A stretch of 28,348 bases of DNA from Trebouxia sp. TZW2008 (taxonomy: Eukaryota; Chlorophyta; Trebouxiophyceae; Trebouxiales; Trebouxiaceae), in the NCBI GenBank assembly GCA_002118135.1, contig BDIU01000464.1, positions 1 to 28,348 of the forward strand, read 5' to 3'. The position numbers were made by a program, and so were the translations under genes. The notes below the pieces were generated by a model, which did not search any database, was not told the origin of the DNA, and saw only the letters and a list, made by a program, of their open reading frames with translations. Numbering within the stretch: position 1 is the first letter of the stretch; each line of letters begins with the position of its first letter. Below, one piece after another: positions 20,280 through 28,348 of this stretch.

Positions 20280-23200
20280 TCAGTCGGATGGGCCATAGTA
20301 TTGAGGTGAGAAGAAGCCATGCAAGCCATGGGGAACATGATGCTTCAGCCACAGCTTTGCTACTGGTCCCTTGCTGAAATCTGCAGCATCCAGAATCTGC
20401 ATGCACACAGCAACACACGATGTCACACAGATGCTTCAGAAAAGGCTCCTATGAAAAATAAAGGCATTTCTGAGGATGCTTTATCAGCTACGGTGATGAA
20501 GACAGGTGAGAATAAACTGCTTGCCAGGCTTGTGCCACAAAGCACAGCTGCAACAATCTCAATCAATCCCCTGATGTATGCGCCTGGTACAACATGCCGT
20601 TGTGCTATCATTTTGCTCCTCAATGGTCGCTGCGTTTGAGGCAGTGATTACAGTACAATGCATCGCTGACGTCATGCAACCAGTGCTGTTGCGGCATCAC
20701 TGTGAGTCTGGATGGCTTGTGTGATAACGCAGTGATTACAGCACGTCTGCTGACCCAATGCATCGCTGACGTCATGCAACCGGTGCTGTTGCGGCATCAC
20801 TGTGAGTCTGGATGGCTTGTGTGATATTGCAGTGATTACAGCACGTCTGCTGACCCCATGCAACAGGGATGTCTCATCAGTGCATGGCAAGCACAGAACT
20901 TACTGAGAGGAAGCTCCTATGCTTTGCAGCATCATACACCAGTCCCAGAAGGTACCCATCTTCTTCTTGACTGGCTGCATTGGGGCCTGGCACAAAGACA
21001 AGCTCTTCACAGAAGCAACGGCGGCCTGGAAACCAAGTCTGTGCCTCCCCTGTGTGTGTATCCACCCTGGTGAAAGCCTGCAAATTGGGCACATCAGACG
21101 TTACACTCATGCAAAGAGTTGATGTTGTTTCCTCTCTGTGCTGCTGTCATAGCGCTGATACATGCCACTTTGAACAGTCAGCATGTGTATATGGTGAGCA
21201 TGTCAAGCTGCCAGGCCTAAGCAAACTGTAAGTCTTGACCCTGGACCAAGCAACAGGCTGGGCACATGCTTTGCCTGAGTGTTATGCAGCATGCTGTGTG
21301 ATAAGCGCATGACTTGCAACCGAGAGAAGGCTGTGCAACAGGGGGTTTCATCTTCTGTGATCAAAGTCATCAGAAGCTACTCTTGTTGCACATGGTGACC
21401 AAAGCATCCAAGATGTACAGATCAGCAAAACAGCTGTGCGCTGCATGGCCTATCTGAGAAGCACCTGTTGCTCTGAGACACGGCTGATGCAGCTACTTGT
21501 AGTACTCCAGGAGCTGGGGATTGGTTGTTACAGCATCGTACCTTTGCTGCTGGAGGTAATGGGCATTGATGATGATGTCACAGTAATTTCGCAGCTGCAG
21601 GTGCTGGGCGTCGCGCATCATAGCACAATGCTGTTCCAGCTGAAGGTGCTGGGCATGGTTTGACAAATTGCAGTACTTTTGCAAATGAAGGTGCTGGGCG
21701 TCATGCATCATGGCACAGTACTGCCGCTGTCACAGATGAGGCACAGAATGCATCACAGCAATTTTGAGGTGGTGGTCACCCCTCTACATCGCCAGCAGAC
21801 TTGCATCATGCCATTGAAAGGCAGTGCATTGACTGCATGCAAGCACGGGGGTTGGGGCAAAGGGTGGGGCGGGTGGGCAAAGGCAGGCAGAAGGCTAAGT
21901 AAATGGTCTTATGGGCATGAGAAGAGTTGCCTTTGGCGGTCCTGAGCAGAGGTTGAGCCATTCAAGGCTCTCCATGTCCTGTGTGCTTCCAGCTTTCTTG
22001 AAAAAGTCGCTTGCCACTTTGCTAGCTGATGCAGGAAAAGCATCTTCCTCCATGCTAGACTCGATGGAACCAAAGATTGGCAGCCTGCAGCTGTCGCCAT
22101 CTGTTGAGGTCTCAGAGGCCGTCTGATCAGGCTGATCTCGATCAAAAGACAGCAGGCTGGAGAAGGACCCCAACGAGCCCAAACTTTTTAGCCTCTCCTT
22201 AGCAGTACGCACGGACTGCTCCCACAAAGAGATTGGCTGGACAGGAACTCCGCCAACAGGCAGGGGCACCTCAGTGTACGGAGTCGTGTCTCGGATCGCA
22301 TATGCATGCAACGACATGCGTGGACTTATGGGCACGACACCGGGCATCAGGGAGCATGAGCTGGCTGCATCTTCCGTTGTCCAGCTCAAGCCCGCGGAAG
22401 CCGCGACTGGGGTCGCAGCAGCGTCCGGAATCGACTGCTGACTTCTGCCCAGGAAAGCTGGCGCGGGCACAATGTTGGAGTACTCCCTTGCAGCGGGAGC
22501 ACTGGCTTGAGCTGGCTGAGCATCACAGTCTTCACTTGACTCCACTGAGCTTGCAGGCCCTGTGTCCTCAGCCATGCACATGTTGACATAGACAAATCTG
22601 GTGGGCCTGCTGTAGAAGGAGGGATTGACACGTGGGTGGTCATTGCTCTGAGCAAACAGGCAGTGCCTTGTGACTTCTCCTGTCACCTTGTTGATCCTGT
22701 GCAACACGCAAGAAGCAAGTCAGTACAAGCACTGCTTCCTGACTTTGACAAGGGAATGCACAACCCAATGCTCCAATAGCAATGACCTGTCGTGCGAACA
22801 AGTGTTGTTCAGTAGTGATGCTGCAAAATGCTTGTGAGGCATGCTAGCCAATAGATGTACAGTGTCATGACAGCAACAATTGACCTAGCAGTCTGCACAA
22901 GCCAAGATGAGCGAAATGAAAGTGCTCATCAGCACAGCATTATAGCACAGCTGTCAATGACAAGCTTCCAGCCAACCAATGGCAGATGCTCATCAGTCTT
23001 TACCTGTGAGACCACAGACTTGACACTGGTACATCTTTGAAGTCACCGTCCATCACAACCTTCCAGCTGCCCAACATGCCAGAGCCAGGCGAGTTGGCTA
23101 GCAAGTGCACTGCCTCAGGACTCCAGCCACTAGACCACACCACTACCTCATCCCCGTCCTCATACGCATTTGCATGGTGAATGAGGAAAGACGGCTCAAC

Positions 23201-26200
23201 TCCATCAATCACCTGCATTTGACAGCAGATTGTATCGACATCGAAAGAAACAGGATCCAAATTATTGATTATTGGAAGCAAGCTTGGCTAGTAAATGCAC
23301 TGCTTCTGGGCTCCAGCCACTAGTTCACACCACTATCTTGTCGCCATCCTGGTAAGCATTTGCACGGTGAATCAGAAAAGATGGCTTGACCCCATCAATG
23401 ACCTGCTTGTGACAGATGTTGATTGTTAAATTCAAGCAAATGCTTCCACAGTTCCAATTGACTAAGCAAGGCAGGGTGGGCTGCTGAACTGCCCACATCA
23501 TGCGCACAAGAAGAAGTGCACATTTGGTGTCTGCAAGCAAGTTAATCACTTGCCAGGCAGCAATGAGTTATTGTAAGAGTGCACCTTTGCATGCAGCAGT
23601 GCTTGAGCTACCGACAAAGCACTTGACAAGCGAAACCATGACTGCCAGGTGACTTTTGACATGCTGCAAATGCTGGGTTGCAAGGAAAAATGTCTTCAAA
23701 CCCTTGCTTGGTATTCATCTGTGCACACACTGTTTCACAAAGCAAGTCAAGACAACACCTGATCTTGCTATTGCCCCAAAGCTTAGTCACTCAGAGCAGA
23801 CTTCCAAATCTGCACAAAGTGAGCAAACTTTGGGACAATAGCAAGATCAGGTGTTGTCTTGACTGCTATTCAGATGAGGTAAGTACAGCAAGTAAAGATG
23901 GCTGGCCCCCAAAAAAGTCCACAGCAAATGCAGCAAAACTACCATTGGCTTGTGACAATCGCAACTTGCATTTATTAAACTAAGCCAAGATGGCTGGAAA
24001 CCAATAAAATCAAAGCTGGTGCAGAAAGCCTACCATTGGCTTGTCGCCATTGCGAGGGACCAAGTGGATCTTCATTGGGCCGTCATCAAACTTGACGCAC
24101 TGTGCTGGACCTTTCAGCCCTAGCAGATAGGCTCCCTGCATGCCATTCATGTTCTCAGGCTTGCAAGACCATGCGCGCTCAAGACAGGAAAAAGCCAAAA
24201 CCAGCTGAGCTGTGTCGACGAGCAGCTTGCAAATTTGGCAGCCGACTAGCATTAGTGTTACAGACTTGCTAGAAGCTCTGCTTGGAGGTGCAATCTGCAC
24301 AAACAGACCCTGTTGTCCTCTGGCCACCATGCCACAACCTAGACAACATATGCTAAGCACCAAGCCCCAGAGAACCAAGCACCAAGCATGGACCAAAGCA
24401 TGACCATCCAGCAAACGCTATCTGACAGCAAAAGGCCTCAGCGGCACACACAAAAGCTGAGCAGCATGCACCAAGAAGGTTTGCTCAACAAGACAACAGA
24501 CATATGGACAGTGTTTGTTGCAATGAGCATATGACAATCCTAAACATCAGTGTTAATGTACAGCTTGTCTTGGACCCTAGGTCCAAAAGGCTAGGTGCAA
24601 GTGCAATGCATGTCGTGTTACACAGTCAGCACTGTCATGACACACAATGGCTTGACAACAGCATGGACCGCAAGACAGCAAAGCTTACCATCTTAAAGCT
24701 CATGGCATTCTGGAAGAAGACGTAGTGGTTCTCACTAATGGCAAAGTCGTGAGGGTTGAAGAATGACTTCTGCATGGTGAATGTCTGGCCCGCCACCTTC
24801 TGCCAGTCTTCATCAAACTCCCCAATGTCTATGGTCATCTCAGACCCAGACAGAGGCTTCAGTTGACTGCAGAACACCTCAACGTCAGCCATCAGAGACT
24901 AATGACGGCAAAGTCATGAGTTTTTGAAAAATGATTTTTGCATGGTGAAGCTCTGACCTGCCACCTTCTGCCAATCTTCATCAAGCTCTCCAACATCTAG
25001 AATCATCTCAGAACCAGACAGAGGCTTCAGTTGACTGCACTGTCACTTTGTTTCCTGGCTTGAAATGCACTCATGGCAGAAAAATAGCATGGTGACAGTC
25101 TGACCCGCCACTTTCTGCCAGTCTTCATCAAACTCCCCAATGTCTATTGTCATCTCAGATCCAGATAGGGGCTTCAATTGACTGCAAAAATCCTCAACTT
25201 TCAGCCACTCATCAGTGTCCAATGATGGCAAAGTCATGAGGGTTGACAAATGACTTCTGCATAGTGAAGGTCTGACCAGCCACTTTCTGCCAATACTCAT
25301 CACTCCTCCACATCAATGGTCATCTCAGAACCAGACACATTTCGCTTGACTGCAAGAACCACAGTACCCGTATCACCCATACACCTCCAAGGGTGCCCTG
25401 CCCCTGCAACACATGAAAGTGCGCAGTGCCACAAACACATTGCATTCATGCGTGCTTGAAAATGACATTATTGTGGTAATTTAAAACGCTCTCAGATCCC
25501 TTTGCCATGAGAACATGGCCAGCCTGTCAGAAGTGCCCTGTCCATGCACCACACAAAACTGGCTTTCATGCTAATATGGGAACTAAAAGCAATCATCAGC
25601 ATACTTTCAACAATCTCTGCCGGGAGAACATGGCCAGCCTGTTATCACAGGTGCCCTGCCCATGCACAACATAAGGCTGTGCACTGCAAGCCTTGCCCAG
25701 GCCTATTGCTGCATTTGGCTGAGAAGAGCACATTAAATTATCAGAAAACGCTGAAGTAGCTGTGCCATAAAAACATAGCCAGCCTGTGAGATGTGCCTTG
25801 CCCCTGCACCACCTGGCTGCGCATTGTAAGCCTTGCCCAGGCCTACTGCCGTGTCCAAAACTTTGCACACTTTGTGCTGGGTACAATGCTCTGCTGCTGC
25901 TCTGCTGCTGCTCTGCTGCTGCTCTGCTGCTGTCTGCTTTCATGCTGACAGCTGCAGTTGTAGGAAGTCGCTACAATGCTCATATGTGTACCATCGCCAG
26001 GAGAACATGGTCAGCCTGTTAGAGGTACCCTGCCCATGCACCTGCGGGTGTGCAGTGCAAGCCTTGCCTGGGCTTACCGCCGCATTCATGCTGAAAGTGC
26101 ACTTGTAATCTTCAGAATACGCTCAAGTACCTTTGCCAAGAAAACATGGCCAACCTGTCAGATGTGCCTTGCCCCTGCACCACATGCGGGTGCGCAGTGC

Positions 26201-28297
26201 AAGACTTGCTCAAGCTTGGTGCCTTGTCCAACAATTCTGCACCAGTAATGCTGCGTACAATACCCTTTCATGATGACAAGTGTCAGGAGTTACTTCAATG
26301 CTCTCGCGGGTACCTTTGCCAGGAGAACATGGCCAGCCTGTCAGAGGTTCCCTGTCCATGCACCACATGAGGGTGCGCAGTGCATGCCTTGCCGAGCCCT
26401 ATTGCCTTGTCCAAGAACTCTGCTCCGGTGGTGCTGGGAGCAATGCCTTTGCGCAGGAATCCGCCTAGAGTCTCAGGCCCAGGGTAAGTCTCCAGTGTGT
26501 GAGGATTCAGCTCAAAGGGACAGCCAGCCTGCATGTATACACCTCAGATTCATACTACAACAATCGTGATGACAATGATGGCACCTGGTGCAATGCCCTT
26601 GCACAGGTAGTCGCCAAGGGTCTCAGGCCCAGGGCAGGTCTCCAGGGTGTGTGGGTTCAGCTCGAAAGGGCAGCCCGCCTGCATGTGTGTACCCTCAGAT
26701 AAGTACAACAACAATGGTGATAACAATGATGGTACTTTGTACGATGATGGTGCTGGGAGCAATGCCTGTGCGCAGGAAGCCGCCAAGGGTCTCAGGCCCA
26801 GGGTAGGTCTCCAGGGCGTGTGGATTCAGCTCAAAAGGACAGCCCGCCTGCATATGTACACCCTCAGATAAGTACAATAACAATGATGATCACAATGATG
26901 GTACTTGGTACAGTGATGATACTTGGTTCAATGCCTTTGCGCAGGAAGCCACCAAGGATCTCAGGCTCAGAATAAATTTCCAGTGTGTGATGATTCAGCT
27001 GAACTGGGCAGCCTGCCTGCATATGTACACCTCAGATTTGTACAAAAACAATGGCAATAACAATGATGGTACTTGGTACAATGATGGTACGTGGTGCAAT
27101 GCCTTTGATAAATTGCCCAGGATAAATTTCCAGTGTGTGAAAATTCAGCTGAAATGGGCAGCCTGCCTGCATTCGTAACCTCTGTTCCTAGTGATCTGGG
27201 CATGAAACATAATGAGCATCATAAGCATAAGTTTGATGATGGGTTGTGCAGTTTGCACAAGTGTTGGGGGTAATGCCCATTGTCCACAGCACAGCGCAGC
27301 ACAGCACAGCACAGCACAGCTCAGCACAGCACAGCACAGCACAGCACAGCACAGCACAGCACAGCACAGCACAGCACAGCGTTCACCTCCCACAGTGCAA
27401 GCAGCCTATTGCCCCAAAGCACAACATTGGTGTTGGCAGGATTCTTCAAGGTCAGGTCAAAGGCATTTTGCATCGGCCCCAAGGGCTTCTTGGGTTGAGT
27501 CCCGAAGGTGTTGCGGTACAGGACTGCATTTGCCTCAGCCTCCTTTTCTAGCTCACTGCAGCAAGAGAAAGGCGCAATCTGGTGAAATATGTGGCAGCCA
27601 TACGCTGCTTGATGTCTTGATTTGACATGAATGATGGTCATACAACCTGTTGATGCCTTGGGACAAGTCCCAAGATATCACAGTACAATATCGCAGTTCC
27701 CTCAGCCCTTTTTCCCATTCACTGTAGCACAAACAATATGTTCAAGACAAACACATGTCAGGCTTACGACATTCAGTCCTGGCTGTGAAGCCTTTCATCA
27801 GGACATTAAAAGTTGCAAGCCGTCAACACTTTAGTACTCAGCTAGACTCAGCCAGAGGAGAAACTGATTCACTGAGTCTTGCTCATGACCGTCATTGTGT
27901 GGCGTGAATAGCTGCTAAGAGAAAAGGGAATGTGCACACTGTTGCATACTTGGTGCGCACATATGCACTGCAAATTGCATCTGAGCCTTGCCATGAAATT
28001 GTGTGAAAAGACAAGGTAGCTGAACAGACCCAAGATGCGCTGAGACATACCAAGTGCATAGGTATGCGCTGCAAATGAGTTCCGTCATGTGACATTCAGA
28101 GTTGTTGATCAGGGTAAAGGTATGCTGGCACATAATGTTTGCACTCATATGCACTAGAGTGTATGAAAGCTGACACATACCTTGTACGTACATATGCACT
28201 GCGGAAGTGCATCTGGCCTTCGCCATTGAAACTGAATGAGCAGACATAGCCATCGCCATCCAGCATGTGCTCGTACTTCTGATCACCCCTCTCAAAC
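20280..28297 (-). CDS. Carotenoid cleavage oxygenase (RPE65/CCD family), 5' end outside the window
   Basis: Exons in transcript order: 28297-28181, 27555-27387, 26528-26314, 24866-24689, 24159-24034, 23212-23004, 22696 to about 21898, 21077-20904, 20396-20280 (stop TGA at 20280-20282). All tested phases agree. The family folds as a seven-bladed propeller with non-haem Fe(II) held by four His; all four motifs are visible: TAHPH (26375), NPHDF, HHANAYEDGDE and HHVPHGLHG. Other family marks are MLDGDGYV, YVRT, ANTNVV...LLALWE, PFELNPHTLET, ISENHYVFF, DGYLLGLVYD and ILDAADF. It should cleave a carotenoid or apocarotenoid with O2; substrate and plastid targeting cannot be told because the N-terminus is missing. 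The exon starting at 22696 carries a lineage-specific Ser/Pro-rich insert of about 230 aa; its donor is unresolved, and 21720-21532 may be an extra in-phase exon. Several introns contain decayed copies of exon edges, annotated separately. Confidence 0.9.
20641..20860 (-). repeat. 100-bp direct tandem repeat, about two copies
   Basis: The block beginning AATGCATCGCTGACGTCATG at 20657 recurs at 20757, exactly 100 bp on, with only a few differences, and the following CAGTGATTACAGCACGTCTG is also repeated. It lies in the intron between the last two exons of the carotenoid oxygenase. Each unit contains the palindrome TGACGTCA. Confidence 0.92.
21511..21735 (-). repeat. Five 45-bp units encoding a 15-aa His/Gln-rich repeat
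   Basis: Units start at 21511, 21556, 21601, 21646 and 21691, with exact 45-bp spacing and no indels despite clear sequence divergence. On the minus strand they encode 15-residue units such as EQHCAMMRDAQHLQL and QKYCNLSNHAQHLQL. An acceptor at 21720 and a donor at 21532 would make a 189-nt phase-0 exon within the carotenoid oxygenase; the exact spacing suggests coding constraint, but inclusion in the mRNA is not proven. Confidence 0.7.
23288..23416 (-). repeat. Decayed copy of the 5' half of the HHANA exon (23004-23212)
   Basis: Read on the minus strand it has an acceptor (AAGCAG/GTC) and then VIDGVKPSFLIHRANAYQ, matching VIDGVEPSFLIHHANAYE of the real exon. It continues to ...SGWSPEAVHLLA. 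It carries a TGA where the real exon has TGG, and Arg replaces one of the two His of the metal-site motif. It lies upstream, in transcript sense, of the real exon, inside the intron 23213-24033. Confidence 0.85.
23741..23867 (-). repeat. 127-bp near-complete hairpin in an oxygenase intron
   Basis: The left arm from AGCAAGTCAAGACAACACCT (23741) and the right arm ending AGGTGTTGTCTTGACTGCT (to 23867) are complementary. Pairing is nearly perfect over about 40 bases and continues with scattered mismatches almost to the centre near 23805, leaving a loop of only a few bases. No convincing target duplication flanks it. Confidence 0.88.
23896..23980 (-). repeat. Decayed donor-side copy of the exon 24034-24159
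   Basis: Plus-strand AAGATGGCTGG...CTACCATTGGCTTGTGACAATCGCAA here matches AAGATGGCTGG...CTACCATTGGCTTGTCGCCATTGCGA at about 23988-24053. It includes the last roughly 20 coding bases (GDKPM), the GTAG-type donor and adjoining intron. It lies downstream, in transcript sense, of the real exon. Confidence 0.75.
24900..25365 (-). repeat. Three decayed acceptor-side copies of the exon 24689-24866
   Basis: Copies at about 24900-25045, 25090-25199 and 25221-25365. Each, read on the minus strand, has a TGCAG/TCAA acceptor followed by sequence like QLKPLSGSEMTIDIGEFDED. The middle copy is intact for about 35 codons before diverging. The first loses frame near KSFF and the third has a TGA (…GTG GAG GAG TGA). 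All lie upstream, in transcript sense, of the functional exon. Confidence 0.88.
25380..26250 (-). repeat. About six decayed donor-side copies of the exon 26314-26528
   Basis: Copies at about 25380-25430, 25497-25560, 25610-25705, 25757-25845, 25989-26075 and 26127-26250. The shared plus-strand core is GCCAGGAGAACATGGCCAGC with CCTGCCCATGCACCAC and TGCGCAGTGCAAGCCTTGCC. On the minus strand these are versions of the GKACTAHPHVVHGQG...LAMFSWQ end of the real exon plus its GTAC donor; stops and frame shifts are common. They lie downstream, in transcript sense, of the functional exon. Confidence 0.88.
25888..25935 (+). repeat. CTCTGCTGCTG minisatellite
   Basis: About four units of an 11-12-base CTCTGCTGCTG motif, set between two of the decayed exon-edge copies in the oxygenase intron. 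Confidence 0.85.
26560..27185 (-). repeat. Four acceptor-side copies of the exon 26314-26528
   Basis: Copies at about 26585-26700, 26755-26870, 26928-27035 and 27097-27180. Each has, on the minus strand, CTGAGG...ATATGCAG as an acceptor and then AGCPFELNPHTLETYPGPE or a close variant. The three nearest the real exon are open through GGFLRKGIAPS, and the most distant is shortened (LEIYPGQFIKGIAP). They are separated by A/T-rich spacers rich in ACCATCATTGTNATCACCATTG. Copies nearest the functional exon are most alike. None contains the second half of the exon with its iron-ligand His. Confidence 0.92.
27286..27380 (+). repeat. (ACAGC)n pentanucleotide microsatellite, about 19 units
   Basis: A nearly pure ACAGC array with two single-base variants (GCGCAGC, GCTCAGC). 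It abuts the donor (GTGAAC) of the oxygenase exon 27387-27555, beginning six bases into the intron. The long Gln/His/Ser and Cys/Val/Leu open frames across it are artefacts of the repeat. Confidence 0.97.
27651..27735 (-). repeat. Decayed acceptor-side copy of the exon 27387-27555
   Basis: Plus-strand CTTGGGACAAGTCCCAAG...GTACAATATCGCAGTTCCCTCAGCC...CACTGTAGC parallels CTTGGGTTGAGTCCCGAAG...GTACAGGACTGCATTTGCCTCAGCC...CACTGCAGC of the real exon and its acceptor. It lies upstream, in transcript sense, of the real exon. Confidence 0.8.
27940..28154 (-). repeat. Three decayed donor-side copies of the exon 28181-28297
   Basis: Copies at about 28121-28154, 28039-28080 and 27940-27993. On the minus strand each repeats AGTGCATATGT...AAGGTATGT[GC]TCAGC: the last codons (FRSAYVRTR), the donor and the first intron bases. 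Translated versions are SSAYECKHYVPA, ICSAYLCTWYVSA and ICSAYVRTKYA. The last keeps a usable GT. They lie downstream, in transcript sense, of the real exon. Confidence 0.85.
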
Positions 28298-28348
28298 CTG
28301 CCAAGCACACAAGGGCATTCTAAGCAGCAAGAAACAGCAACTGCTTGT

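Noticed and set aside
21909..22586. Plus-strand and alternate minus-strand frames over the oxygenase insert
   Set aside because: Shadows of the 270-codon minus-strand frame, which begins with family sequence.
24900..27185. Mutually exclusive alternative exons in the oxygenase gene
   Set aside because: The copies are half-exons lacking the other splice border, and many carry stops or frame shifts, so a standard alternative-exon cluster does not fit.
27212..27625. Long plus- and minus-strand open frames (Gln-His-Ser and Cys-Cys-Ala-Val-Leu runs)
   Set aside because: They are produced by the ACAGC microsatellite; the minus-strand part beyond it is a real oxygenase exon.

Overview
The window is nuclear DNA from a photosynthetic eukaryote, most likely a chlorophyte green alga. 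The evidence is intron-dense genes with GT/AG borders, a plastid-targeted PsbS with its four-helix duplicated fold, a carotenoid oxygenase, a secreted Ser/Pro-repeat (hydroxyproline-rich-glycoprotein-like) protein with R-K-L-L-Q motifs of the kind common in secreted chlorophyte proteins, and UGUAA-type polyadenylation signals near some gene ends. The exact genus cannot be told from the sequence. No rRNA, tRNA, CRISPR or bacterial-style operon was seen. Exon models below were built by hand from reading frame, splice-site and phase agreement.

Layout. (1) 387-7232 (+): an 11-exon gene, about 861 aa, for a secreted mosaic protein: signal peptide, Cys-rich segment, nine 14-residue Ser/Pro repeats, a complete M15-type zinc peptidase domain on one exon, a Gly-rich linker and Cys-rich tail. 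(2) 7233-12210: a gene-poor, transposon-rich stretch with a 1.05-kb PIF/Harbinger-like element (8213-9260; 17-bp perfect TIRs), a partly resolved minus-strand gene (9536-10308 and possibly further), and an 814-bp hAT-like element (10540-11353) with an exact 8-bp target duplication. (3) 12211-16783 (+): a ten-exon coiled-coil plus protein-kinase-like gene, with one single-base frame break immediately before the catalytic HQD loop. (4) 17551-19293 (-): psbS, seven exons, 261 aa, complete. (5) 20280-28297 (-): a carotenoid cleavage oxygenase, 3' complete, 5' end beyond the right edge, with all four iron-ligand histidine motifs.

PsbS and the carotenoid oxygenase lie in tandem on the same strand; both concern photosynthetic pigments (non-photochemical quenching and carotenoid turnover), but nothing here shows co-regulation.

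The most unusual observation is in the carotenoid oxygenase. At least four of its introns are filled with decayed tandem copies of the edges of their own flanking exons. Copies of acceptor-side edges lie upstream of the real exon and copies of donor-side edges lie downstream. The 1.45-kb intron between the exons at 26314-26528 and 24689-24866 appears to be built almost wholly from about six donor-side and three acceptor-side copies. The same gene also holds a 127-bp near-complete hairpin in another intron, a 45-bp minisatellite that keeps frame, a 100-bp tandem repeat and an ACAGC microsatellite.
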